A stretch of 10,043 nt of DNA, taken from NCBI GenBank assembly GCA_902783445.1, contig CACZQX010000175.1:1-10043 (forward strand), written 5' to 3'. The notes under the pieces were generated by a model that worked only from the letters and a program-made list of their open reading frames with translations, was not told where the DNA came from and did not search any database. Shown here piece by piece: positions 1 through 6,150 of this stretch (within the stretch, counting starts at the first letter, position 1; each line of letters opens with the position of its first letter). The stretch is from an uncultured Lachnospiraceae bacterium. Lineage in GTDB: Bacteria; Bacillota; Clostridia; Lachnospirales; Lachnospiraceae. Position numbers and translations under genes: made by a program.

Positions 1-1035
1 AATGATTTTCTTGCCTATGATGTGGACTTGATGGAGTTATGTCGCGAGTATTTTAATTCGGATGTTGAAATAAAGGGTGAAATGGGCTTAAATGACATCA
101 AAAAGCTTAATGCTTCCGTTTTTTCTGACATTTCCGCCAAAAGATCCTTTGATCAAAAGCGTTTAATCGCTGATGTAGGGCTTAACTTGTTGGTCTTTGA
201 AGCGGGTAATATAGAATTTTATGCGGAAAACAGTACTCTTTACATGGATGCTCCAATCCTTGGAAACAGCCGTTATTCCTTCGACTCCGTAATTGACTTT
301 TTCCCGAAAATGCCTAATTTGACGGATAATCCGGACAGCAAATGGTATAGTGATAACCTTTGGAATATCATTCAATTAATTAGGGAAATGGATGTTGAAG
401 CTCTTGAGAGCGACTACACAGATGCTGAGGGAGTTAAATGCGATGCTTTCAAATCCACGATTCATAAAGGTTCCGGGCATTTTATATGGGAGCTTTTGGA
501 TATGGAAGACCCTGATTTTGATATTGCTTTTACTGCCTATCTCACCCCTTCAAACAAGCTTAGGAAGATTGAAGTTGACCTTTCTCCTATCCTCCCCGGA
601 GCTTATGTTGTGCTTGAAGGATGTGACATGGAGAAAGTTAATTTCAGCTACGAGCTGCCGGATAATGAAAAAGCCACTCTTATTGCGCAAAGAAGCAGCG
701 AATACAAAAACTATCTTGATTGTAAGTTGATTTATTATACCAATGCGAATACGGTTTATTCCTTGGAATCTGCTTTGGAATGGGAAAATCATGATAATGG
801 TTTTGATTTGTATATTAAAAATCTTTCCCTCCTCAAGGACAATTCTCTTCTTTGCAAGGGATATTTTAAAGGTGATCTTGTGAAGTCTTCCTTTAGTGAG
901 GATGTTTTTGAGGGTAAGGACGAGTATCTCTACGGATTTGAGAAAATTGACTGGAAGGCGATAAGAAATGATGTGGATGGATTTGTGAAAGAGATTTTGG
1001 ATAAGATGTCTATCGGGGAGATATTTGGTGGGTGA
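1..1035 (+). CDS. Hypothetical protein, 5' end cut by the window edge
   Basis: I do not recognise this protein. The frame is open from the first base of the window (residues NDFLAYDVDL precede any plausible start) and ends at TGA 1033-1035, so at least 345 residues are coded and the true start lies outside. A GTG at position 22 could begin a shorter product, but I see no ribosome binding site there. The visible part is acidic and soluble, without membrane segments. It alternates short polar helices with strand-like stretches such as LNLLVFEAGNIEFYAENSTL and FDIAFTAYLTPSNKLRKIEV. That pattern loosely recalls LolA/LppX-type beta-sheet lipoprotein domains, but this is only an impression. A signal peptide or lipobox, if present, would be upstream. 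The gene converges on rpsI and appears to share its terminator. Its reality as a gene is well supported by length and codon pattern; its function is unknown. Confidence 0.75.
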   Translation, partial: NDFLAYDVDLMELCREYFNSDVEIKGEMGLNDIKKLNASVFSDISAKRSFDQKRLIADVGLNLLVFEAGNIEFYAENSTLYMDAPILGNSRYSFDSVIDFFPKMPNLTDNPDSKWYSDNLWNIIQLIREMDVEALESDYTDAEGVKCDAFKSTIHKGSGHFIWELLDMEDPDFDIAFTAYLTPSNKLRKIEVDLSPILPGAYVVLEGCDMEKVNFSYELPDNEKATLIAQRSSEYKNYLDCKLIYYTNANTVYSLESALEWENHDNGFDLYIKNLSLLKDNSLLCKGYFKGDLVKSSFSEDVFEGKDEYLYGFEKIDWKAIRNDVDGFVKEILDKMSIGEIFGG

Positions 1036-1043
1036 GAGAGGAG

Positions 1044-1144
1044 TTATCTGCGAACACAAGAAAGAACTGTACTGTAGTTATATCTGCGACGACTGAGATG
1101 AACCTCGAATCCGAACACTGATATTATCTGCAGGATACAAGAAA
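1044..1144. repeat. Direct repeats carrying TTATCTGC in the convergent intergenic region
   Basis: The unit TTATCTGC, 4 or 5 unmatched bases, then ACAAGAAA occurs twice, at 1044-1063 and 1124-1144. A third partial copy (TATCTGCG, 1081-1088) lies between them. The core ATCTGC is found again at 1260-1265 and inverted at 1272-1277. The copies are unevenly spaced and have no uniform spacers. No open reading frame explains them. They probably belong to a dispersed intergenic repeat family, which the sequence of this window alone cannot prove. Confidence 0.6.
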
Positions 1145-1189
1145 TGAATTCGCGTAAAATGCTTCGCATTTCACGCTCACCATTTCTTG
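1138..1189. repeat. Nested palindrome (hairpin with inner and outer stems)
   Basis: The outer arms are CAAGAAATG (1138-1146) and CATTTCTTG (1181-1189), a perfect 9-bp match. The inner arms are GCGTAAAATGC (1152-1162) and GCATTTCACGC (1166-1176), matching at 10 of 11 positions around a TTC loop. Unpaired bases separate the two stems on both sides. There is no T-run after the structure on either strand, so it does not look like a terminator. It may be an RNA-processing or decay-protecting hairpin at the 3' end of the rpsI transcript, or simply part of the repeat. Confidence 0.65.
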
Positions 1190-1202
1190 CATTCCTATGG
1201 AA

Positions 1203-1267
1203 TTACAGATATCAAAAAAGAGCCGAATGCAAGTAAACTTGCCTCGACTCTTTTTTGATATCTGCAA
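1203..1267. terminator. Bidirectional intrinsic terminator between the unknown gene and rpsI
   Basis: A 20-base arm (1203-1222) and its partner (1248-1267) pair at 19 of 20 positions. The one mismatch becomes a G-U pair on the minus-strand RNA. An inner GCAAG/CTTGC stem lies around a TAAA loop. Each strand has the hairpin GAG...CTC flanked by six A and six T, so each strand reads as a stem followed by a U-run. It would end rplM-rpsI transcripts from the right and the unknown gene's transcripts from the left. The stem is unusually long, continuing well past the U-run. Confidence 0.88.
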
Positions 1268-1282
1268 TCCCGCAGATAATAC

Positions 1283-1675
1283 TTATCTTTTTGAGAACTG
1301 TGGTGCGCGTCTTGCGGCTTTGAGACCGTATTTCTTTCTTTCTTTCATACGTGGGTCTCTTGTTAAGAAGCCTGCTTTTTTAAGTGTTGGACGGAATTCG
1401 CCATCTACCTGAAGAAGTGCTCTTGAGATACCGTGACGGATTGCGCCTGCCTGACCTGTAAAGCCACCACCGTGTACGTTTACGATTACGTCATATTTGT
1501 CTGTTGTTTCTGTAGCAACTAATGGCTGACGTACGATAACTTTTAATGTTTCAAGTCCGAAATATTCATCGATATTTCTTTTGTTTATTGTAATTTCGCC
1601 TTTACCCGGTACAAGGTAAACTCTGGCGATACTCTTTTTTCTTCTACCTGTTCCGTAAAATTTTTCTTTTGCCAT
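1283..1675 (-). CDS. rpsI: Small ribosomal subunit protein uS9 (S9)
   Basis: This is a component of the 30S ribosomal head; the C-terminal tail of S9 reaches the P-site tRNA. The 130-residue length is normal for the family. Diagnostic stretches are GTGRRKKSIARVYL (8-21), the glycine-rich GGGFTGQAGAIRHGISRAL (69-87), and the very basic C-terminus with LTRDPRMKERKKYGLKAARR and the terminal SKR. The start is fixed by a strong AAAGGAGG ribosome binding site upstream of the ATG and by the family N-terminus. It lies 24 nt after rplM, the usual co-transcribed pair, and is followed by a terminator. It is presumably controlled by the rplM promoter and leader. Nothing in the protein is unusual. Confidence 0.98.
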   Translation of the reverse strand: MAKEKFYGTGRRKKSIARVYLVPGKGEITINKRNIDEYFGLETLKVIVRQPLVATETTDKYDVIVNVHGGGFTGQAGAIRHGISRALLQVDGEFRPTLKKAGFLTRDPRMKERKKYGLKAARRAPQFSKR

Positions 1676-1699
1676 GGTTATTATATCCTCCTTTCAGTC

Positions 1700-2128
1700 T
1701 TAGAATGTCAATGTTTCAGGCTTCTGTGCTGCATGCTTGTGATCGCTGCCTGCATATACAAAAAGCTTCTTGAACATTTCTCTTCCCAAAGGTCCCTTTG
1801 GAAGCATTCCCTTAACTGCAAGTTCTATAACCTTTTCAGGCTTTTTCTCCATCATTTCTGCAAGCTTTGTTTCTTTCATTCCGCCTACATAATCTGAATG
1901 ATGGTAGTAGATTTTCTGATCCATTTTCTTACCTGTTACGGCAACTTTTTCTGCATTGATTACGATTACATAATCACCCATGTCTGCATGTGGTGTGTAA
2001 ACCGGTTTATTTTTACCTCTTAACACTTTTGCAATTTCAGATGATAAACGGCCGAGTGTGCAACCTGCTGCATCAACCACATACCATTTTCTGTCAACAT
2101 TTGCTGTGTTTGGCATATATGTATTCAT
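1700..2128 (-). CDS. rplM: Large ribosomal subunit protein uL13 (L13)
   Basis: L13 is an early-assembling 50S protein that binds 23S rRNA. From the chosen start the product has 142 residues, the typical length. It begins MNTYMPNT, followed by RKWYVVDAAGCTLGRLSSEI (13-32), DYVIVINAEKVAVTGKK (52-68) and the conserved MLPKGPLGREMFKKLFVYAG (108-127). An in-frame extension of 13 residues to 2167 is possible, but it has no ribosome binding site, would run into the folded leader, and is absent from the family. GGAGG at 2137-2141 lies 8 nt before the ATG at 2128 and decides the start. It is the first gene of the rplM-rpsI unit, with its own promoter and a structured leader. Confidence 0.98.
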   Translation of the reverse strand: MNTYMPNTANVDRKWYVVDAAGCTLGRLSSEIAKVLRGKNKPVYTPHADMGDYVIVINAEKVAVTGKKMDQKIYYHHSDYVGGMKETKLAEMMEKKPEKVIELAVKGMLPKGPLGREMFKKLFVYAGSDHKHAAQKPETLTF

Positions 2129-2136
2129 TGGTTTTT

Positions 2137-2141
2137 CCTCC
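2137..2141 (-). promoter_or_regulatory. rplM ribosome binding site (decides the start codon)
   Basis: The minus strand reads GGAGG followed by 8 nt and ATG at 2128. This rules out the longer in-frame start near 2167, because the site would then lie inside the coding region. Confidence 0.9.
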
Positions 2142-2293
2142 ATTAAATGTATATTGCAATTAAACAACTTAAACGTTTCGACTTATAAGACCGATTAAAT
2201 CAAATAACCGCTTATTCTCTTTTACCGATTCGACGCCCAATACTCTTACCGGGGCTAATGGCATTGAGTATTACCACGCATAAGTCGTCACAT
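2142..2293 (-). ncRNA. Structured rplM leader, probable L13 autoregulatory leader
   Basis: The roughly 165 nt between the predicted transcription start (about 2293) and the rplM ATG hold no gene but clear RNA structure. On the minus strand CGACTTAT (2287-2280) pairs perfectly with ATAAGTCG (2186-2179), closing a domain of about 110 nt. Inside it AATACTC (2272-2266) pairs with GAGTATT (2245-2239) around a loop of about 20 nt. No U-run follows either stem, so control would act on translation or by protein binding rather than by simple termination. Firmicutes are known to carry an L13 leader that is thought to bind L13 and repress its own operon. Placement and architecture fit, but I have not matched it to the family consensus. 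Confidence 0.72.
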
Positions 2294-2299
2294 TAAGAC

Positions 2300-2328
2300 A
2301 TTATAGTACTTGCATCCTTTTATGTCAA
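2300..2328 (-). promoter_or_regulatory. Sigma-A promoter of rplM-rpsI
   Basis: On the minus strand a -35 TTGACA (2328-2323), a 17-bp spacer and a -10 TATAAT (2305-2300) match the housekeeping consensus at all 12 positions. The predicted transcription start is near 2293. The -35 begins only three bases after the coaX stop codon (TGA, 2334-2332). Confidence 0.93.
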
Positions 2329-2331
2329 TAG

Positions 2332-3162
2332 TCAATTTTTTATTGTCTGCTTCTTGTTTTTTGCGCTTTTGCTAACCTTTTCGGCATTCATTTTATATAT
2401 TTCCCAAAGGCCCGTAAGCATCAATTCTCTGTCGTATTTAATCTCATTTCTGCACATGGATGTTATTTCGCCTGCCGGTCCTCCCGTTGCCACAAAATTT
2501 ACTTTTTCGCCGCCAAGTTCTTTTGACATTCTGAAACACATTTCGTCTATCATTGCCGCATGTGCAGTAAATGCTCCTATGCTCATACAAGACAGGGTGT
2601 TTGTTCCTATTATCTTGTCTGTAAATTCAAATCCGTTTTCCGGCAGCTGTGACGCAAGTTTTCCCAATGCCTTAAGGGATGTATAAGGTCCCGGTGCTAT
2701 GGCTCCGCCCAAATACTCTTTGTTTTTGTTTACCACGGAGAAAGTTGTTGCCGTACCTATATCGATAACTATCACAGGTGCGCCGTATTTTACCACCGCT
2801 GCCGCCGCAACGCATATAAGGTCCGCACCGAGCTTTGATGGATCGTCATATTTGATTTGTAAACCGGTTTCAAGCGCGTGTGACACAAAAAGCGGCTCAC
2901 AGCCTATTGCATCCTTTACGGCTTTTTTCAAAATCGAATTTAAAGGAGGAACAACGCTTGAAATAATCGCTCCTTCAATCTCTTTATCCACCGAGTTGTT
3001 GCTTTCTCTTTTAATATCTTCTATAAAGCCTTTAAGCTCTTTATAGTGATATTCGTAACCTTTGCTTTTCCCGGTTTCATACCTTTTTGCATAGCTTACG
3101 CTGCCTTCCTTTAAAAGGCCCGCTACTATATTGGTATTTCCTACATCTATTGCAAGAATCAT
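2332..3162 (-). CDS. coaX: Type III pantothenate kinase
   Basis: This cytosolic enzyme phosphorylates pantothenate to 4'-phosphopantothenate, the first step of CoA synthesis proper. Type III enzymes use an ASKHA fold and are not feedback-inhibited by CoA. The 276-residue length is slightly long because of a lysine-rich tail. Visible motifs are the phosphate-binding AIDVGNTNIVAG (4-15), GADLI with the likely catalytic Asp114, VIDIGTATTFSVV (132-144), GGAIAPG (152-158) and a C-terminal ATGGPAGEI. In the families I know, the residue after the catalytic Asp is usually Arg (GADR); here it is Leu115. The gene starts 2 nt after the coaBC stop, with its GGAG site inside the end of coaBC, so translation is probably coupled. 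It is the last gene of the pantothenate/CoA block. The TGA stop is almost against the rplM promoter. Confidence 0.95.
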   Translation of the reverse strand: MILAIDVGNTNIVAGLLKEGSVSYAKRYETGKSKGYEYHYKELKGFIEDIKRESNNSVDKEIEGAIISSVVPPLNSILKKAVKDAIGCEPLFVSHALETGLQIKYDDPSKLGADLICVAAAAVVKYGAPVIVIDIGTATTFSVVNKNKEYLGGAIAPGPYTSLKALGKLASQLPENGFEFTDKIIGTNTLSCMSIGAFTAHAAMIDEMCFRMSKELGGEKVNFVATGGPAGEITSMCRNEIKYDRELMLTGLWEIYKMNAEKVSKSAKNKKQTIKN

Positions 3163-3164
3163 AA

Positions 3165-4373
3165 TTAATCTCCGTTTTTGGCTTTGTAGAGTTTTAATGC
3201 CTCATCCAATACTTTGTGACTTGCTTCGTCTTTCGACATCAACTCGTATTCTTTAAGGTCCGACTTTGTTATTATGGTTATAACATTGGTGTCCGTTCCA
3301 AAGCCCGCGCCTTCAACCTTTAGGTTATTTGCAACAATCATATCGCAATTTTTCTTTTCAAGCTTTTTCCTTGAATTTTCAAGCATATCTTTTGTTTCCA
3401 TAGAAAAGCCGCAAAGCACTTGATGATCGTTTTTTGTTTCGCCTATGGTTTTTAAAATGTCTCTTGTTCTTTCAAGTTCTATATTTAAGTCATTATCGCT
3501 TTTTTTGATTTTATCGTCGCTGAATGTTTTTGGCGTATAATCCGCAACTGCTGCCGCTTTTATTATAATGTCGGCTTCTTTTGAGCGTTTTAATACTTCC
3601 TCGCACATCTGCCTTGCGGACTCGATTTCAACAAGCTCCACAAAGCTCGGCGCTTTAATGCTGACCGGTCCTGATATAAGCGTAACAAAAGCTCCTCTTA
3701 GCATTGCCGCTTTTGCCAGGGCATAACCCATTTTTCCCGTTGAAAGATTTGTAATGTATCTGACGGGATCGAGTTTTTCTCTTGTAGGTCCCGCAGTTAC
3801 AATTATGCGTTTTCCCGCAAGATCCTTCTCGCACTCTATTTCCTTGGATATGTATTCCAACAATATTTCTTCATCCGGAAGTTTTCCCTTGCCTACGGCT
3901 GCGCAAGCTAAGCGTCCCGATGCCGGCTCTATTACTTCCATTCCGTAATCCTTAAGCTTTTGGATATTGTCTTGCACTATCTTGTTTTCATACATATTTG
4001 TATTCATGGCCGGTGCAACTATTATTTTGCATGATGCCGCCAAAACGGTAGTGCTTAACATATCATCGGCTATTCCGTTTGCCATCTTGCCGATTATATT
4101 GGCCGATGCCGGTGCAACTAAAATCACATCCGCCGACTGCGCCAAAGAAACATGTGCAACATGGAATTCGAAGTTTCTGTCAAATGTATCCACAAGACAT
4201 TTGTGATTTGTCAGTGTTTCGAAAGTAATGGGATTAATAAAGTTTGTTGCGTTTTTCGTCATTATTACTTGTACATCCGCACCAAGCTTAATTAACATAC
4301 TTGCCAGATTTGCCATTTTGTAAGCCGCTATGGAGCCGCTTATTCCAAGCACTACTTTTTTTCCTTTTAACAT
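3165..4373 (-). CDS. coaBC: Bifunctional phosphopantothenoylcysteine decarboxylase / phosphopantothenate-cysteine ligase
   Basis: The enzyme joins 4'-phosphopantothenate to cysteine using CTP (CoaB) and decarboxylates the product with FMN (CoaC), giving 4'-phosphopantetheine. The 402 residues match the usual fused form. The N-terminal CoaC flavoprotein domain (about 1-180) shows GISGSIAAYK (10-19), the catalytic His in AHVSLA (H74), VAPASANIIGKMANGIADD (86-104), APAMNTNMY (120-128) and the active-site Cys157 in SGRLACAAVGKG. The CoaB domain (about 186-400) shows VTAGPTREKLDPVRYITN (192-209), STGKMGYALA, the AAAVADY strand (273-279) and the KIKK lysines (288-291). An AGAGG-type site precedes the ATG. 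The gap after panC is 50 nt, the longest inside the block, with no gene in it. All key residues appear intact. Confidence 0.97.
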   Translation of the reverse strand: MLKGKKVVLGISGSIAAYKMANLASMLIKLGADVQVIMTKNATNFINPITFETLTNHKCLVDTFDRNFEFHVAHVSLAQSADVILVAPASANIIGKMANGIADDMLSTTVLAASCKIIVAPAMNTNMYENKIVQDNIQKLKDYGMEVIEPASGRLACAAVGKGKLPDEEILLEYISKEIECEKDLAGKRIIVTAGPTREKLDPVRYITNLSTGKMGYALAKAAMLRGAFVTLISGPVSIKAPSFVELVEIESARQMCEEVLKRSKEADIIIKAAAVADYTPKTFSDDKIKKSDNDLNIELERTRDILKTIGETKNDHQVLCGFSMETKDMLENSRKKLEKKNCDMIVANNLKVEGAGFGTDTNVITIITKSDLKEYELMSKDEASHKVLDEALKLYKAKNGD

Positions 4374-4423
4374 ATTTTTTCCTCTTCTTGCTTAAGCTGC
4401 CTCAAAAAATCTTTTGCATACAG

Positions 4424-5275
4424 CTATTTAACATCTACGATAAAGTTGTCGATAAGTCTTGTTTTTCCGATGTAAACCGCTATTGCCACCAAGGTTTCGC
4501 CTTGAATTTTATCGCATTTTTCGATTGTTTCGAAATCCACTACGTCTACATAGTCGATTTTTGCGAGTTTTTCCGTATTTATTATATCCGTCATTGCCTT
4601 AATGAGCTCTTTTGAATCTCTCATTCCCTCTTCAACCATTTTTTTACCGGCAAAGATTGATTTTGAAAGTATTAATGCCGCTTTTCTTTCTTCCGCGCTT
4701 AAATAGGTATTTCTCGAGCTTTTTGCAAGACCGTCTTCTTCTCTGATAATCGGACATCCTATCACTTCAACCGCTATATTTAAGTCAGCTACCATTCTTT
4801 TGATTACCGCAAGCTGTTGAGCATCCTTTTGTCCGAAATATGCCTTGTCAGGTCTTACGATATTGAAGAGTTTGCTTACAACCGTACAAACGCCTCTGAA
4901 ATGTATAGGTCTGCTTTTTCCGCAAAGTTCTTTTGTAAGTCCGTTCATATCCACGAAAGAGCAAAAACCTTTTGCATACATTTCTTCCGGTTCCGGATTA
5001 AAGATTAAATCAGCTCCCGTTTCTTCGCAAAGCTTTGTATCCTTTTCAAGGTCTCTCGGATAGCTTTCAAGATCCTCTCCCACTCCGAACTGCATTGGGT
5101 TTACAAAAACACTGACAACTGTTTTGTCATTGTCTTTTACGGAATTTGCAATCAAGCTTTGATGTCCTTCGTGAAGGTATCCCATTGTAGGAACAAAGCC
5201 CACGGACTTGCCTTCTTTTCTCCAATTTTCAACTTCTTGTCTTACTTCTTTTATTGTGTGAACTACTTTAATCAT
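4424..5275 (-). CDS. panC: Pantothenate synthetase (pantoate-beta-alanine ligase)
   Basis: This enzyme condenses pantoate with beta-alanine via a pantoyl-adenylate, consuming ATP, to give pantothenate in the cytosol. The 283-residue length is standard. Family motifs are all present: the nucleotide-binding PTMGYLHEGH (29-38, HIGH-like), FVNPMQFG (57-64), YPRD, HFRGV (125-129), AYFGQKDAQQ (145-154) and SSRNTYLS (186-193), the KMSKS-like region. AAGGAAAT lies just before the ATG. The gene starts 20 nt after panB ends, as part of the same transcript. Its substrate beta-alanine would need PanD or another route, which is not encoded here. Confidence 0.98.
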   Translation of the reverse strand: MIKVVHTIKEVRQEVENWRKEGKSVGFVPTMGYLHEGHQSLIANSVKDNDKTVVSVFVNPMQFGVGEDLESYPRDLEKDTKLCEETGADLIFNPEPEEMYAKGFCSFVDMNGLTKELCGKSRPIHFRGVCTVVSKLFNIVRPDKAYFGQKDAQQLAVIKRMVADLNIAVEVIGCPIIREEDGLAKSSRNTYLSAEERKAALILSKSIFAGKKMVEEGMRDSKELIKAMTDIINTEKLAKIDYVDVVDFETIEKCDKIQGETLVAIAVYIGKTRLIDNFIVDVK

Positions 5276-5295
5276 GTTTATTTCCTTTTTCTTTT

Positions 5296-6123
5296 CTAAT
5301 ATAATTTTTCTATTATTTCATCATCTATTGCGTATGTATGGCATTCTTCAGGAAATGTTCCCGCTTTTACTTCTTCATCATACTGCTTAAATGCTGCTTT
5401 CATTGTTTCTCCAACATTTGCAAATTTTTTAACAAACTTAGGTGTAAAGTCAGAGAACATTCCTACCATATCCTGGTAAACCAAAACCTGTCCGTCGCAG
5501 CCGGAACCTGCGCCGATTCCGATTGTAGGTATATCAAGCTTTTGTGTTATAAGACTTGCAAGTTTTGCCGGTACGGCTTCGATTACCACCGTAAATGCTC
5601 CCGCTTCCTGTACCGCAAGTGCGTCGTCGATTAATTTCTTGGCTGCCTCGATTGATTTACCCTGAACTTTATGTCCGCCAAAAGCATTGATTGACTGCGG
5701 TGTAAGACCGATATGGGCGCATACCGGGATTCCCGCATCCACAATTGCTTTAATTGTCGGTGCTATTGTTCTTCCGCCTTCCAATTTAACGGCATTTGCG
5801 CGGCCTTCCTTCATAATGCGTCCCGCATTTACCACCGCATCATATGTTGATGTTTGGTATGACATAAACGGCATATCCACTACCACCATTGCGTCTTTTG
5901 CGCCTCTTGATACGGCTCTTGCATGATGAATCATGTCTTCCATTGTTACCGATATTGTGTCTTCATAACCAAGCATTACATTTCCCAAGGAATCTCCTAC
6001 CAATATGGAGTTTACCCCCGCATCGTTGATAAGTTTTGCCGTTGAATAATCGTAGGCTGTCAACATGCTGATTTTTGTTCCTTCTTTTTTTGCCTGAGCA
6101 AAAGTTAATACTGTGTTTTTCAT
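5296..6123 (-). CDS. panB: 3-methyl-2-oxobutanoate hydroxymethyltransferase (ketopantoate synthase)
   Basis: The enzyme transfers a hydroxymethyl group from 5,10-methylene-tetrahydrofolate to 2-oxoisovalerate, forming ketopantoate, the first committed step to pantothenate. The 275 residues fit the family TIM-barrel. Key parts are LTAYDYSTA (21-29), VGDSLGNV (42-49) with metal ligand Asp44, VVDMPFMSY (81-89) with Asp83, VKLEGG (112-117) with Glu115, AHIGLTPQ, the general base Glu182 in VIEAVP (180-185), and the nucleotide-loop-like IGIGAG (201-206). All expected catalytic residues are present. An AAAGGGAAG site precedes the ATG. The gene sits 27 nt after the dehydrogenase gene that probably uses its product. 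Confidence 0.98.
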   Translation of the reverse strand: MKNTVLTFAQAKKEGTKISMLTAYDYSTAKLINDAGVNSILVGDSLGNVMLGYEDTISVTMEDMIHHARAVSRGAKDAMVVVDMPFMSYQTSTYDAVVNAGRIMKEGRANAVKLEGGRTIAPTIKAIVDAGIPVCAHIGLTPQSINAFGGHKVQGKSIEAAKKLIDDALAVQEAGAFTVVIEAVPAKLASLITQKLDIPTIGIGAGSGCDGQVLVYQDMVGMFSDFTPKFVKKFANVGETMKAAFKQYDEEVKAGTFPEECHTYAIDDEIIEKLY

Positions 6124-6150
6124 TTTCTTCCCTTTCTTTTCTCCCGCGCC

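Larger units (their letters stand above)
1121..1282. repeat. Intergenic element bounded by 16-bp imperfect inverted repeats
   Basis: The left end, 1121-1136 (ATATTATCTGCAGGAT), and the right end, 1267-1282 (ATCCCGCAGATAATAC), are reverse complements at 14 of 16 positions. They enclose about 130 bp holding two further nested palindromes: the hairpin at 1138-1189 and the terminator at 1203-1267. No coding capacity is seen inside. The layout resembles a small non-autonomous palindromic repeat or MITE-like unit, but no target-site duplication is evident. The right end directly abuts the rpsI stop codon. The inverted repeats are directly visible; the mobile origin is inference. Confidence 0.5.

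Noticed and set aside
550..1059. 169-codon minus-strand open frame opposite the unknown left-hand gene
   Set aside because: It mirrors the plus-strand coding frame, has no ribosome binding site, and its composition (rich in Ile, Lys, Phe) looks like an antisense shadow.
1044..1280. CRISPR-like array from the repeated ATCTGC motif
   Set aside because: The repeats are only 6-9 bases long, unevenly spaced, in both orientations, and no cas genes are present.
1197..1412. 71-codon plus-strand open frame crossing the terminator and the rpsI 3' end
   Set aside because: It is antisense to rpsI and runs through a terminator hairpin; it has no ribosome binding site and no recognisable protein pattern.
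2129..2167. N-terminal extension of L13 by 13 residues
   Set aside because: The GGAGG site lies inside this stretch, 8 nt before the inner ATG, and the extension is absent from the L13 family.
2142..2331. T-box or other amino-acid riboswitch upstream of rplM
   Set aside because: I see no T-box sequence, specifier-loop architecture or terminator; the position before rplM fits an L13 leader better.
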